Below are positions 25,301 through 37,299 of a DNA stretch of 64,000 bases, one piece after another. Source of the DNA: Arcuatula senhousia (taxonomy: Eukaryota; Mollusca; Bivalvia; Mytilida; Mytilidae); the NCBI GenBank assembly GCA_963971305.1, contig OZ020306.1, positions 5,324,842 through 5,388,841 on the forward strand. Reading direction: 5' to 3'. The notes under the pieces are model-generated. The model had not been told where the DNA came from. It saw only the letters and a list, made by a program, of their open reading frames with translations, and searched no databases. A program made the position numbers and the translations under genes. The first letter of the stretch is position 1. Each line of letters starts with the position of its first letter.

Positions 25301-28300
25301 TTTATATTATTGATGAAGTTTGGCTTACTGTTTCCTAGAAATCAGTTTAAACACATAAACCTGAGGTGTGACAGACATACATATCAACAAATCAAAAGAC
25401 AATACATTCCCTGCACATAAACACACTCAGCATAATTATCACCTGTCTACTAAACATGATTGTTATTATAATAGAAGAAAAGGAGATGTGGAATAAGTGT
25501 ATGTGACACAACCTACAATATAAACGTAAATTTAAAAAATCCACAATGGAAAACAGCCATACAAACTCACAGGACATTCTCCGTCAGGGAAGTTATCTGG
25601 TACTGTTAGCTTGAACCTGAACACACCTCCTTGGTATAAACCTTGTCTAACAAATAACACACCGTACCATACTGAAAATAACAAATAAAATTAAAGTTTG
25701 TTGTTGCCTACAAAAACGATGTCTCCCCTGTTTCCCCCAAAAATTCTAAGTTCAAAGGGGCACTACTCCCACAAAAATTTGAGGATAAAAATTTCCTGGT
25801 ATATGCACAACAACATATGGTGTCCTTCCTATATACCAAGTTTCATTGAATTCCGTTCAGTAGTTTCAGAGGAGTTGCGCTCACATGATGATAAATGAGG
25901 ATTTTAAGCAAATTTCTAAGTTAAAAAGGCCATTACTCCAACAAAACAAATGAGGATAAAAATTTCCTCGTAATGTGCACAACTACATATGGTGTCCTTT
26001 CTATATACCAAGTTTCATTGAATTTGGTTCAGTAGTTTTAGAGGAGTTGCCCTGACAAGATGATAAATGAGGATTTTCAGCAAATTCCTAAGTTCAAAGG
26101 GCCATAACTCCCACAAAAATTTGAGGATAAAAATTTCCTAGTAACATGCAAAACTACATATGGTGTCCTTCTTATATACCAAGTTTTGTTGAATTTGGTT
26201 CAGTAGTTTTAGAGGAGTTGCGGTGACAAGATGATAAATGAGGATTTTCAGCAAATTTCTAAGTTCAAAGGGCCATAACTCCCACAAAAATTTGAGGATA
26301 GAAATTTCCTGGTAATATGCACAACTACATATGGTATCCTTCCTATATACAAGTTTCATTGAATTTGGTTCAGTAGTTTCAGAGAAGTTTCACTGACAAA
26401 CTTTGTGACAGACAGACAGATGGACACAACAAAACCAATATGTCTCCTCACAAAAGTGGAGAAGACATAATTATATCAACTAAAATGTAATACACCTTCT
26501 TGGCATAAACCTTGTCTAACAAAAAATACACTGTACCATACTGAAAATAACAAATAAAATTATATCTAATTAAAATTTACCAAGTAAAACATCCCAATAA
26601 AGATTGATGGTACACAATACCCGCATTGTTTTTTTTTCTATTAAAGTGCATGTTTAACATTACATGGCGTACTTGCTATATACCAAGATTCATCTTAATT
26701 AAGTTATGTTTGTATTAGTTTCAGAAGAGATAAAAAAAGTTTGTAACAAAAGGTAAAAGGTTATTGCTTTATTTTCTGACTGTCTTGATATAATTCAGTA
26801 TCCATAGTTACTACTATTTTAAGGATGTTCGCTACTATCATAGAAAATAAATACGTTTCAAATTTGTCTCAAATGAAAAAATAATAGTAAAAGGTATAAA
26901 ATAAGCAAAAATTTTGATAGGTTCGTGACCTGGTTTTCAAAATAATTGACGTTAAATTTTTGGTAGGAAAAGGTTTTCTCTGACTTTTTCATAGGTTAAG
27001 CATTAGCTCTTTTTTGCTGTTTAAACCCGTGACAGAATAAAAAGGATTTGATAAAACTTTGTAAATCAGTCCTTTATGATACATGTATTCTTAAGGCATT
27101 TATAAAAAGAAAATAGGTTTGTGGGCAAAAAATCAACCCTTTTTCGATGGTAAAAACCCGAGGATTCAGAAAAAATGACCGAAATCCCAAAACAGGACTA
27201 GCGAGCATCCTTAAGAGAGATTTACAGTGTGTCATTCAACTTACTGAGTGGAGACAGTGCTGATGGCATCATATAACATCCTGGGATCTTCTGTTGCATC
27301 AGCAACTTACTGAAAATATAAAATAAACTTACTTTATGTAGAATATAAGTTAAGCAGCAAGACTGACTTAACAAACTTCAATTGAAATGAGATTTTGTAT
27401 TATTTGTTGCAACTTTCTGAAAGACTTTGTTTCTTCCACAATTTAATGACCATGTGAAATTTCATATACACGTAAGATGATAACCTATTACACATCAATC
27501 TTATATTTTTAAAAAAAAGAAGTCATTTTTGTCTCTTAAAATAAAATTTAAAGTAACATTTATAGTTGTCTATGTCTATTATTAAGAATCTATTAAACCA
27601 TTTCACTTACTATTCTGCTAACAATGAGTATTCTAACTTGAAGTTTTCAAATCCATGGATACCAGTTTTTACTGGTTTCTGCCCCTCCATGTCCTCCTCA
27701 GAATCTGGAATCAGTGGTAACTGTTTACGCCCTTCCTTTGCCCCCTCTCTCGTCCTATTTACATCAGAACTGCTGGATTCATCTATCTGTAATGGTAAAT
27801 AAATGTATTGTAAAATATTAGAACATCAATGGAAGCTAGCTATTCTATCTTACCAGGCAGTTAAACTTAATAAAACATACAATATCTAGATTGACTAATC
27901 TTGTATTTTTACATGCCTCAAAGGGTCAAAACATTTTTCGGTTATCTTAAAAGCAAGGAAGTTTTTAGGCACATAAGACCGCTTCCAATCTTACCAAGTG
28001 TCTTTCCTTTATATCTTTCTTTTTTTGAACAACTTGTACTTTTTTACATGAAACAGAAGACCTGTTTGCAGCAGTTGGCACTTTATTATTAGCAGCAGAC
28101 ATAGCAATGCTTTCTGTTACAACAGATGATTTGGTTGTCAACAGACTACAGTCACTCCTATGAGTGGTATAGCCATCATCCAGTGAAGACAAAGAACTTT
28201 CTAAGTTTCTACTTCCATGAAACAAACTGTCCAAGTGTCTACTTCGAGAATTGTCAAGACTTCTGCATCCAGAAATATCTAAACTTTGATCAGTTTTATA

Positions 28301-31300
28301 CCGTACCCTTCTTTTATTGGGTACCCACATTAAGTTCATGATGACCTTATCATCTACTCCATGAATTCTCCACGATAAACTTTGGTTTTCCTTCATGGCA
28401 GAATTCAAAACTTCTATTAGAGTTTTAGGTAAATTATCCATTTTGTTTAATTAAAAAAAATCTCCAATAATTCTCCACTTAGTGCTGTACAAAACGAGAC
28501 ATTCAGCATTTCAAATTTGACTATTTAGTTAAACACAGTCAATTCATGAATATATCTATTTTTTTCTTCCTAACTGTAGAAATAAATCCAGATTGATCAT
28601 TCTTTTTGTATGCTAAACATAATTTCTTAATTCTAAATATTTTATTTGTTCTTTACTGCCCCTTATTCAAAAATATATATTTTATTCCTTTTTTGTTTCA
28701 ACATGTTCAAAGCATGCTTGTAATAAAATAATTAAAAGGAAAATTTTCTATTCTTTTAAATTTCTTTGTTTTCAAAATAAATGAGGTATTAAATTCACAA
28801 ACAATATATCAGATTTCATAGTGTAAGATTTCTTCTAATTGGTATTTAAAAATTTGCAAGAAGTTTAATGTCATTAAAATATAACAAAATTTGCAAAAAG
28901 TTTAATTTAAATATAAAAACACAAGTTTCCTATGCGACTGACACAAATTTACTTCATGAAAATAAGGTTAAGAACTGAAAGAAATGCAATGCCAAATACC
29001 AGTATGGTATATTTTAAACAAAATTTGTCACTTTAATAAATCCAAAACAATGATAAAAAATATTTAACATCACTAAGAACCAGTTTCTTGGTAATTTGTT
29101 TTACATTATAGAAGCCATGACATCACATTTCAACAAAGATGCAAAAATCATGCTTAAAAATAACTGAAAAGATCATAGCACATATTGATTCTCAAAAAAA
29201 AAGAAGGAATGTGTCCATGGGACACAGATGCCCCCGTTAGGCCACAAACAGAAAGTAAAAGTCTGACAGGTCGGAACTTTTCATACTGAACCATCAAACC
29301 AAGTATTAAATTTCTCCCATGTATGTTTCTGAGGAAAGTTTGACGTAAATTTTGACATAAATTATCATTTTGACCCCAGTTACAAAACGGAAGTAAAAGT
29401 CCAACAGTTTTGAGAGTGTCTTAGGACATACAGTTTGTTATACTGAACCATCCTACCAAACTTGAAATTATTCACACAGTCATATGGGTTTTAAGAAAAG
29501 ATTGATGGAATTTCATACAGACACACATAAGTAAAACTATATGCCCTAGCTTTCAATCATAGGGACATAAAAAAGTTTGGATAAGAAGCATTTGCTGTTT
29601 CCACCCTTTCCTTCTTCAAAATAATGCAAATATTTACATGTAATTGTAGCCATGCAATTGGCTAGATGAAAAGTAAACCATTTACAAACTTAATACACGT
29701 ACATAACATTCACAACCTAAACAATGAAATGCAATGAACAAGCACATTATTACAGACAGACAGACTTAACACACAAGCTCACCATTCATATACTTACTGT
29801 TAACATAGAATCCATGATAAAAATCAATCAAAATTCATTAGCACAATAACTTGGAGTTTTATTTCACCATAATATGCCAAATGTTCTTGTTGCTTTAATT
29901 ACTGGTATTACTCTGAATGGTAACAGTAAATATCAAAAACCTTTCTTCAATTTTAATGAATATGAACATTCAAAATGTGCCCGTGTTAATTCTAAGGTAA
30001 CAGGGTTTCCGCTGGCGTGGGCCACTTGGGCCATTGGCCCTATTTTTTCAATTCTGGCCCAAAAAATATAATTTTGGCCCAACAAAGTGGCCCAAAATGT
30101 TGGTTCCGTATTTTGATCAACAATGTCATTTTCGTGTCATTCAAACTGACAACAAAGTTCACTATGAAGCCCTACATGCCCTATGTATTGATTTATGATC
30201 CAAGCTAACACCGTTAATTAACTGTCAATTGTGTAAAGGGGTCAAAATAACAGGTGCTTGACCATCGCTGATTGATTTGGATTAATTGATAGAAATCAAT
30301 CATGAATGCAATATAATTGACCAATCAAGAGTAAGTTTATTTTTATATCAGCTGATTTAAATGGCAATTCACGTGCTCTGACCATGTTGTCCAAATGATA
30401 AATATTCTTGTGTAAATATCAGAAAAACTGGAAGTAAACATAGATGAAAGGATTTACCTCCATGAAATTATTTTATTAAGAACATCCTGTAATCCAAACA
30501 CATCCTTTTTCATGCATCAAATTGAGCTCAGATGAAAGAAATTTGTTTACATATTTACGATCTCTGTCTCCTCTGTAATACCCTCCTTTTGATAGGAGCA
30601 CCTCCATAACAGCGGAGTACTGTGGTTTAGTGGAGTTCCAATGATTGATTTATTTTGTTAAAACAAGTTTTTTTTATTATATTATTTTCTTGCCCATTAT
30701 AACAAAAACAAAAAATTCTAGACAGATCTGTAGTACATTAAAAAAACATTATGACAGTTTGTTAAATCTTAATATGATTAACTATGATCAATTCAACAAA
30801 TGTTAAGATATTTATTATTGAACATAATAATAACTGTTGTAATCTGTGTGCTTTCCTTAGTACTGAAAATATAATATTAATAATGATTTCCTGCCAAAAC
30901 TAAAAAAAAAATATTGGCCCAATGTCATTTATGTTGGCCCAAAAAATATGCATTTGGCCCAAGGGATGGCCCAAAGAAAAATACACCCAGAGGAAACCCT
31001 GTAAGGTAATGAAATTAATTCATTTTGGTTGGCTTCATATGAAGAATAATTTTAAATGAAGAACATGTCTTTTAATTCAAGTAGTTAGCTATGAATACAG
31101 GTACCAGCAATTAAGTTATATTAGATATTGTACAGAACATAGAGTCAGTTGGCCTTGAAGTAAATACTTCCCCCATAACCAGTTAGATTGTATATCTTCA
31201 ATGATTTTACAATAACTGGTATATCACATTAAAATTCAACAAACATAAGCATTGATGTCATGAAGTAAGTTTTTGCTAATTATGAATAACTAAATGACAC

Positions 31301-33588
31301 ATCAATATCTTGATCTAAAAAAATCATTTTTAGGAGGACAAATGTTCCTTTACATAAGTTACACTAGCTTTGGTTTTGTTTTCATCCCAGATTTTGTGGT
31401 TTAAAAGATCTACAAAAATGAGCGCCCCTTGAACAATAATACTTTTCTAGCTATATAGATCTGGCTTTTCTTTAAAAGTATCTCTTCATAATCCATACTT
31501 CCCTAATAAAACAATATCTACATGTGATCTAAGACTTGTAACAGCTAGACACCTTGATTTCTTTTCATCCAGTCAGATTAATCAATAAAAATCTTCTATG
31601 TAAAGGTAGGTTTCCCTTTTCAGAAATGATTAATGAAAATATTATTCTAAGAATCAAAACCCTATCATCTGGTAAAATAAGAAACTTGGTTTTCTTACCC
31701 CATGCCAAGCAACTGAATTAAAGTAATCAATTAGAGGATAAAAGTTGTTACTAAAAGATTTAAATGCTAGATTTAGTTTGAAATTAAAGTACTTTAATAA
31801 AATTTGTTTGTTGCAAGAAAGTGCAATAAAAAGCTTCGCCGAGCGCAGCATGATACGACCGCAACATGTTGAACCCTGTACGTTTTAGGCCTAATATGGA
31901 TAGTCTATTGTTCTGGACACATGCAGCCCATGGTGGACTGACAAAGGTTTTTGACACATGCTTCTCTGATGGACTTTCAACCCAGGGGCTAAAAAAATAA
32001 ATTTTGAATGTTGTATTCTACTCTTTAAAAGAATAATGTTTGGGGAAAAAATAAAAAATCGAACCAGAATTTTTTTTTAAATTATGATTACAGCCCCAAA
32101 AATTTATTCTTAAATTTAGAATCGCTACCTGACAAGAATAAATTTGCAAAAAAAATTTTCAAAATCGGACCACAAATAAAAAAGCCCCATTTGGCCCCTA
32201 ATTACGTAATAGGGGGAAAAAGGGGGGGTCGCAAAAATTAATTCTTAATTTTGTATTCGCTATTTGACAAGAACAAACATGCAAAAAAAATTTTCAAAAT
32301 CGGACCAGAAATAAAAAAGTTTCAATTTCGGCCCCATTTGGCCCCTATTTACGTAATAAGGGGAAAAAGGGGGGGGTCGCAAAAATTAATTCTTAATTTT
32401 GTATCCGCTATTTGACAAGAACAAACATGCAAAAAAAAATTTCAAAATCGGACCAGAAATAAAAAAGTTTCAATTTCGGCCCCTTTTGGCCCCTTATTAT
32501 GTAACAGGTGAAAAAGGGGTGGGGGTCGCAAAAATAAATTCTCAAATTTGGATTCGCTACTTGACAAAAATAAACTTGCAAAAAAAAAATTTCAAAATCG
32601 GACCACAAATAAAAAAGTTTCGATTTTGGCCCCATTTGGCCCCTAATTACGTAATAGGGGGAAAAAGGGGGGGTCGCAAAAATTAATTCTTAATTTTGTA
32701 TCCGCTATTTGACAAGAACAAACATGTAAAAAAAAATTTCGAAATCGGACCACAAATAAAAAAGTTTTTATTTTGGCCCCTTTTGGCCCCTAATTACACA
32801 ACGGAGAAAAAGGGGGGCACGAAAATTCATCAGGTTCATTATTTTATTGTAAGACACATTCTTGACAAATTTCACAGCAATAGGCCAACTAGGACCAAAG
32901 TTATGGTGGAAACAAGTAAAATATTTGAATTTTTTCCCCCTTTTGGGCCCCTAATTTCGAAACAAAAAAAGGGGGGACCCCCAAAATCAATCCCATTCAT
33001 CCTTGTATGGTAAGGAACATCAATGTCAAATTTCATAGCAATTGGATAACTAGAACTAAAGTTATTGTGGAAACAAACAAAAAAGTAGTATTTTTGGCCC
33101 TTTTTTGGCCCCTAATTTCTAAACGAAAAATGGGGGGACCCCCAAAATCAATCCCATGCATCCTTTTATGGTAAGGAACATCATTGTAAAGTTTCATAGC
33201 AATCGGATAACTGGAACTAAAGTTATTGTGGAAACACTAAAAAGTTAACAGACATCGACGACAACGACGACAACGACGACAACGACGACGACGACAGCAT
33301 CATACCATAATACGTCCGCAAATTTTTTGCGGTCGTATAAAAAAAGTAAATGAAGAAATTGTTCGGCATCTTATAATTACATTGTGATTTGTGAATAGTT
33401 GTTTAAACATTTTATCATTAATTTCAGAACTTCTAAGCCTAAATTCTTCAATACTTTTTTTTTAAATAATAAACTCATATCATGAACCTGAAAACTCTAC
33501 TGCATTTTTCTTATACAATGTATGTAGAAAATTCTATCAGTAATGTGCAAACATAGTACAACCATACCTGAATTTCAGACTCTGACAT
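16322..33588 (-). CDS. AKTIP: AKTIP / Fused toes homologue, catalytically dead E2 variant
   Basis: Nine minus-strand coding exons join in frame to 274 residues: 33588-33568, 27786-27611, 27309-27245, 25671-25571, 25147-25059, 24666-24568, 23669-23562, 21354-21294 and 16426-16322 (TGA). All junctions are GT-AG and phases agree. The UBC fold runs from about residue 55 ([14 protein letters not shown]). HPL (131-133) replaces the E2 HPN motif and Asp142 sits where the catalytic Cys would be, so it cannot carry ubiquitin; this is the family state. The segment [20 protein letters not shown] and the C-terminal GLSWMKQGS are close to vertebrate AKTIP (292 residues). Known partners are Hook proteins and FHIP (FTS-Hook-FHIP dynein adaptor) and, in mammals, AKT and telomeric factors. 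Exon 1 supplies only MSESEIQ; its exon begins at 33645 with 5' UTR. Exon 7 seeds a minisatellite. Confidence 0.93.
17613..18256. mobile_element. Non-autonomous element, 'CATGTTGAACCCTGTA' family (copy 1)
   Basis: Begins with TTCATGTTGAACCCTGTATG and ends with GCAGTCGTATAAAA. The same start and end enclose the larger copy at 31828-33346. The interior includes TTTCATAGCAATTGGATAA and CATCATACCATTATACG. It lies in the last AKTIP intron. Confidence 0.7.
18665..19449 (+). pseudogene. Penelope-like retroelement fragment with GIY-YIG endonuclease
   Basis: The two plus-strand frames 18695-19102 and 19060-19449 together give the end of a Penelope-like polyprotein. The first has the linker after the reverse transcriptase ([17 protein letters not shown]). 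The second has the GIY-YIG domain: [10 protein letters not shown], then [21 protein letters not shown] at the conserved position, and QRIIKFLG. The join needs a frameshift near 19060-19100 and the reverse transcriptase core is missing, so it is a dead 5'-truncated copy. It lies antisense in the last AKTIP intron. Confidence 0.85.
19701..19745 (+). ncRNA. Hammerhead-like core in the Penelope 3' tail (candidate)
   Basis: CTGAAGA at 19708-19714 is followed by a 4 bp hairpin GGTC-TTTT-GACC and then GAAAG. That is the order CUGANGA, stem II, GAAA of a hammerhead ribozyme. Penelope-like elements are known to carry hammerhead motifs. Stems I and III are not convincing by eye, so activity is unproven. 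Confidence 0.35.
19746..21065. other. AKTIP intron DNA, nothing further seen
   Basis: AT-rich, no coding frame and no clear terminal repeats. Confidence 0.45.
21066..21300 (-). repeat. Short repeats around the AKTIP exon 8 donor
   Basis: The block ACACCTGTTATTACCTGTAT next to the exon 8 donor (21294) recurs, diverged, near 21068-21100. Shorter relatives (TTTTACCTG...CACCTGTTAAC) occur at about 21140-21170 and 21225-21250. It resembles the other exon-edge duplications but is weaker. Confidence 0.45.
21430..21540. repeat. Dispersed repeat fragment shared with 9058-9165
   Basis: TGTCCAAAAGACATAACTCC and CCTACTTTCCTAGATGGGAC match, diverged, TGTCCGAAAGACATAATGCC and CCTACTTTCGTAGATGGGAC at 9058-9165. 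Confidence 0.55.
21596..23594 (-). repeat. 54 bp minisatellite built from the AKTIP exon 7 end and its 5' splice site, about 37 units
   Basis: Each unit on the minus strand equals the last 33 nt of exon 7 (from ACCAGTCAAATC to CACACAATCAA) plus the first 21 nt of the intron (GTAAGACCATTATAACATAT and one more base). The first unit (23594-23541) is the exon-intron junction itself. Most units keep CAA|GTAAGACC; a minority have GTTAGACC and the most distal has GTAGGACC. Two subtypes alternate (TTTCAT versus TTTGAC on the plus strand), which suggests higher-order amplification. A few units are shortened or carry a small insertion (TTACATGTATAAAGG). Every unit reads AAG TAA in the exon frame, so only the exon-proximal donor is productive. 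Confidence 0.95.
23803..24528. mobile_element. Repeat element with four tandem units of about 170 bp
   Basis: Units start near 23845, 24010, 24180 and 24350 and share GACCTGAAAT, ATCCCAC, GGGAGCCCATGCTGATGC and AGTAGTTGCTGAG. The right edge is TTCACTAGTGAAATCTGGCC. A one-unit copy in opposite orientation lies at 63016-63240. Non-coding, in an AKTIP intron. Confidence 0.75.
25720..26460. repeat. Four tandem units of about 175 bp in AKTIP intron 3
   Basis: Units beginning TTCTAAGTTCAAAGGG (about 25743, 25914, 26087, 26260) contain CATATGGTGTCCTT, CCAAGTTTCATTGAATT and CAGTAGTTT. The array ends in GACAGACAGACAGATGGACA. It lies between AKTIP exon 4 and an upstream partial copy of that exon. Confidence 0.8.
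26490..26570 (-). pseudogene. Partial duplicate of AKTIP exon 4 with its 3' splice site
   Basis: This stretch matches 25622-25700: the intron end TTATTTTCAG and the first 50 bp or so of exon 4, with a few substitutions. In frame the copy reads [17 protein letters not shown] against [17 protein letters not shown]. It lacks the rest of the exon and its donor. The copy is upstream of the true exon in transcription order, so it offers a decoy acceptor. Confidence 0.8.
26571..27240. other. AKTIP intron DNA, nothing recognised
   Basis: AT-rich; no open frame or clear repeat boundary. Confidence 0.4.
27995..28441 (-). CDS. Probable alternative 5' coding exon of AKTIP
   Basis: An open frame starting [20 protein letters not shown] runs 149 codons from 28441 to a donor CACTTG|GTAAGATT at 27995. 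It ends in phase 0, exactly the phase needed to join AKTIP exon 2 at 27786. The product would carry a 149-residue N-terminal extension instead of MSESEIQ. Residues 1-45 look like a small folded module; the rest is Ser-rich and ends in a basic stretch (KKKDIKER). No strong acceptor abuts the ATG, although TTTTGTACAG lies about 50 bp upstream, so it could be a first exon with its own promoter or an internal exon. I do not recognise the module with certainty. It could also be an unrelated exonised sequence. Confidence 0.5.
28442..29992. other. AKTIP intron 1 DNA with a dispersed repeat
   Basis: Mostly plain AT-rich DNA. About 29205-29575 carries a dispersed repeat (GTCCATGGGACACAGATGCC at its start; ATGCCCTAGCTTTCAATC near its end) of the same general style as 9058-9165. 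Confidence 0.4.
30001..31001. mobile_element. Non-autonomous hAT-type element, 1001 bp, 8 bp target duplication
   Basis: Termini CAGGGTTTCC and GGAAACCCTG are inverted repeats, and the element is flanked by TAAGGTAA at 29993-30000 and 31002-31009. An 8 bp duplication and CAGGG ends are the hAT signature. Subterminal TGGCCCA motifs recur at both sides (about 30018-30110 and 30915-30975), as expected of transposase-binding repeats. No transposase is encoded. Confidence 0.88.
31828..33346. mobile_element. Non-autonomous element with internal 165 bp tandem repeats (copy 2)
   Basis: Near its left end lies ATACGACCGCAA and at its right end TTGCGGTCGTAT, inverted to each other. Inside, four or five units of about 160 bp share GTCGCAAAAATTAATTCTTA, GCTATTTGACAAGAACAAAC and CAAAATCGGACCA (about 32100-32800). 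They are followed by two or three units with TTTCATAGCAATTGGATAAC. A small CGACGACAA repeat occurs near 33255-33295. Related to 17613-18256. Confidence 0.75.
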
Positions 33589-33646
33589 AACAGCTTACTA
33601 TGGTTCTAAGGTCTCCATCAATAGCTCACATCATGCAGAAATAATC

Positions 33647-36205
33647 TGAAAGTAGACAATTAAATATATGTTAAATCTATTTTTGATCAACACCAAAAGT
33701 TTGTCAAAGGATATGTTCCCCTTATACAAACATGATATAAAACAAGACAGACCAGATAGATATACAGATTACATACTTACCAAAAATACTCTTTCATTGA
33801 GGTGATTAATTTCAAGAAAACAGATTAAAAAGGATTTTTATAAGCATTAAACCTAAAACTATTTTCATCATCATAGATACATAATGCATTTTGGTACTTG
33901 TTTGAACAAAGTCCATTTGAATCATTCTTAACAACTGTTTTTTGCTTAACATATGCTACACATGCAAGAAAGGCTTGATGTAACACACAAAAAAAATAAA
34001 AAAAATACCGAAGTCAAAAGAAAACACTTGCTTGTCCTAAAGTGGTATAAAATTTCGATCAGACTGGGGAAACCTACATGTACATGTAACACCATTAGGA
34101 ACCAATCACACATATTCTATCAGATTGAGGAACATACATGTACATATAATACTGATAAAGCCCAATCATATACATCCTATGAAAACATCAATACACTGAT
34201 CATTATCGTAACATTATAAAGTCATAGTTTTTACAACCAAAACAAGCCAAAGGCTAGACAATTCATGTATGATAGAACCACAAGCATGTTATCTTCCAAA
34301 TATTTACATCATAACTCATCACCACTAAAGCACTATAGGGTTGTGACTTTCTCCATCAGAATAAATGGCAATTAATAATTGATCAATTAAAAGAAAGATC
34401 TCAAAGATTTGTCTACCCAAAGAAATGTTCAAACAAAATGTAACAATTTTGCTTGGTCTAGTAAAAGTTTGACATATATCTATATTTATTTTATTTTTTA
34501 AAGATGACTGACTGATGGGTATTTATAGTCGTGACTAGGGGAAAGCCCCTCTGCATCGACTTTTAATACCTAAACAGGTATAGACTCGCTATGTGCCATG
34601 GGTCGTCCAGCCCATGACACACCACCGCCAGTGTTAGCTGCTCCAGAGTATCCTTTGTTGTCGCTGGAACAGTGCCCTAAATGTGATTTATTATATATGG
34701 TTTTAGTTCTTTAAAAGTCATGAAACTCGCTCAGGTTTAAATGGCTACAGTCAACAATGCACTGTTAAATGGCCCATCAAAAATTAACAAGAAAAAAGAT
34801 ATTTCAGTATTTTAACATAAGGGTCTAGCAATAAAAGATGTCAAAATTAGTACATGCATGTCATGCATGTGGACATGCATGTCATACCACTATTTATTGT
34901 CAAGCTACTAAAATGAATAAAAGTAAAAAAAGAATATACATTTTACAAACTCATAAATTGCAGGCATGCTTTTTTTATGCTTGACATCAAAATTTCTTCA
35001 GGGCACATGTACAAACTGCATTGTATTTATGTTTTGGAATGCATTATATGTATAATGCAAATATGTAATAATTACATGTCAACAAATTTGTGCTGATAGT
35101 CAAATCCAGATTTCTATTATTTCTTTTAATACTCACAACATTCATTAGTCTTAAGATTTCCAAAAACCTGAATCATAAGTAAAGATGTTACATGATGATG
35201 TTGTGAAGTGTATCTTTTATTGCTTTACTGCACACATATGGTAGTCAATAAAAACAATTGATCGAACTTTGTTGTCATTTTTAATTCAATACAAGTCACA
35301 TTTATATATATTGCAATATTTTTGTAAGTCCATGAATAAATGAATTTTTAATCAACAAAATAAAAAATCCATATCAAAACCTCCCAACCTTGTATATGAT
35401 AGGAATCTATCTATAAATTGTCAATATTTCATAGTCATGATAGTGTCACTCTCCTGTGATGTCAATTGATCTTCACAAGTTAAATATTCCAGATCATATT
35501 TGATATTATTTTCACTATTGACTTTTGGAGGTTAATATCATTTACATATCCCTATACTATAAGTATACAACTGCCAATAAACTACAGCATGACATGTACA
35601 GATGACATAACTTGACATAACCTCGTAGAATTAACCTACATAGGGACCACATTACTGAAATTCTCTTAAAACGTTACAGAATTTAAATTGTATAATTTAA
35701 ATTAAATTCTTTTATTGTGATAATTGAAAAGGTATTAATATCATTAACTTCAAGGTTATACCCGTTTATATTGTTAAGAGTTTTGGATTGAAAAATAATT
35801 TTAAAATGTTTTCAATAATATTTTCCGTAAGGCACTGGCATGTTAGGAAAATGTATTGAATATGAACATGATGAATGTAATATGGTTTATATTCTAATAT
35901 TAACAAGACTCAGAGTTGAATCATAATTTAGTACATGTACAGTAATAAGAGGACATAGAGAATATTGTAATTAACTATATTATAATGTAGTTTTCAAGCT
36001 CTGAATGATGTTATTACAGCAAGACATGTAGAAAAGGATATGAATTTTTATTGGAACAGCTACCCCTATAAAATATACTCAGTCACAGGTCCTACATGTA
36101 CCAATGTCCTGTTTTAATGGTTCATCAGAGCAATATATGAACATTTGAACTTACAACTTACTAAGATACTGACTGAAAGTCAAAAAGATTGCTACGCGTA
36201 GCCAT
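33647..36205. other. Non-coding DNA 5' of AKTIP
   Basis: No coding signal. Contains A-rich tracts, TACATGTACATGTA words (near 34078) and a GC-richer block (about 34525-34680, GTCGTGACTAGGGGAAAGCC) that may be an old mobile element. The AKTIP promoter should lie here but I see no decisive element. Confidence 0.4.
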
Positions 36206-37107
36206 GTGTCCCCCGCCGCCGCATAAAAGTTGTGTGGTATGTCAATTCAAGCAATATATTCTCTGAGAAACGATAGAAATAGGTTGTCAAAATATGGGAT
36301 GATCACCTGTAAACAGAACCCTATCAGTGTGTAAAGTTTCAGCAACATCCGTTCAGTAGTATCCAAGGAGTTGCACCCACAAAAATGTTTGATATGACAA
36401 GGTCCCATTTTTTGGACCCGAAAATCACAAATTCGTAAATAACTCAAAAACTGTAAATATTGTTTCAATTTTTTTTTCGTATTATTATAGAGTACCTTTT
36501 GCTCTATCAGCCTACAAAATTTCAGAACCCTGTGCACTTAGGTAACCGAGATATTGGATGTCCTATATTTTGACCTTTCTTCCCCGTTTCCATGGAAACG
36601 GTGGCCATTTTTGAAAATTTCAAATATGGGATGATCACCTACTAATAGTACCCTATCACTGTGTAAAGTTTCAGCAGCATCGGTTCAGTAGTGTCCGAGG
36701 AGTTGCACCCACAAAAACGTTTGACAAAGTCCCATTTTTCGGACTGAAAAATCACAAATTCGTAAATAACTCGAAAACCGTAAATACCGCTTCAAAATTT
36801 TTTTCCGTATTATTATAGAGTACCTTTTGCTCTATCAGCCTACAAAATTTCAGAACCCTGTGCACCTAGGTAACCGAGATATTGAATGTCCTATATTTTG
36901 ACCTTTCTTCCCTGTTTCCATGGAAACGGCGGCCATTTTGAAAATTTCAAATATAGGATGATCATCTACTAATTGTACCCTATCACTGTGTAAAGTTTCA
37001 GCAACATCCGTTCAGTAGTGTTCGAGGAGTTACACCCACAAAAAATGTGACGGATGGACGGACGGAGACCATTACTAAGTCCCTCCGACGCGTTGCGGCG
37101 GGGGACA
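36206..37107. mobile_element. Repeat element with TGTCCCCCGCCGC inverted ends
   Basis: TGTCCCCCGCCGC at 36206 is matched by its inverse at 37095-37107. Inside are about 2.3 tandem units of 330 bp sharing GGGATGATCACCT, CCCTATCA, GTTCAGTAGT, GAGGAGTTGCACCCAC and TTTCCATGGAAACGG. No coding capacity. A related end (TTGTCCCCCGTCACAACGC) is at 63352. Confidence 0.75.
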
Positions 37108-37299
37108 AAAAGGAGGAGTCTTCAAAATATATTTGATGGATCTTCATTAAATATATCAATAGTTGCATGCACCTTCAAATAAATAATACCTTTACTACAT
37201 GTACAACTATAACAGGAAAATTTTAGATTTTCAGAGTTAAAAACATATGTAATCTATTGATTACGAAGCTCACCTTGTTAGGCAATATTGTCACTAAGT

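Noticed and set aside
32399..33013. Plus-strand frames with repeated [17 protein letters not shown] words
   Set aside because: They follow the 160 bp tandem repeats of a non-autonomous transposon and are broken by stops at irregular places.
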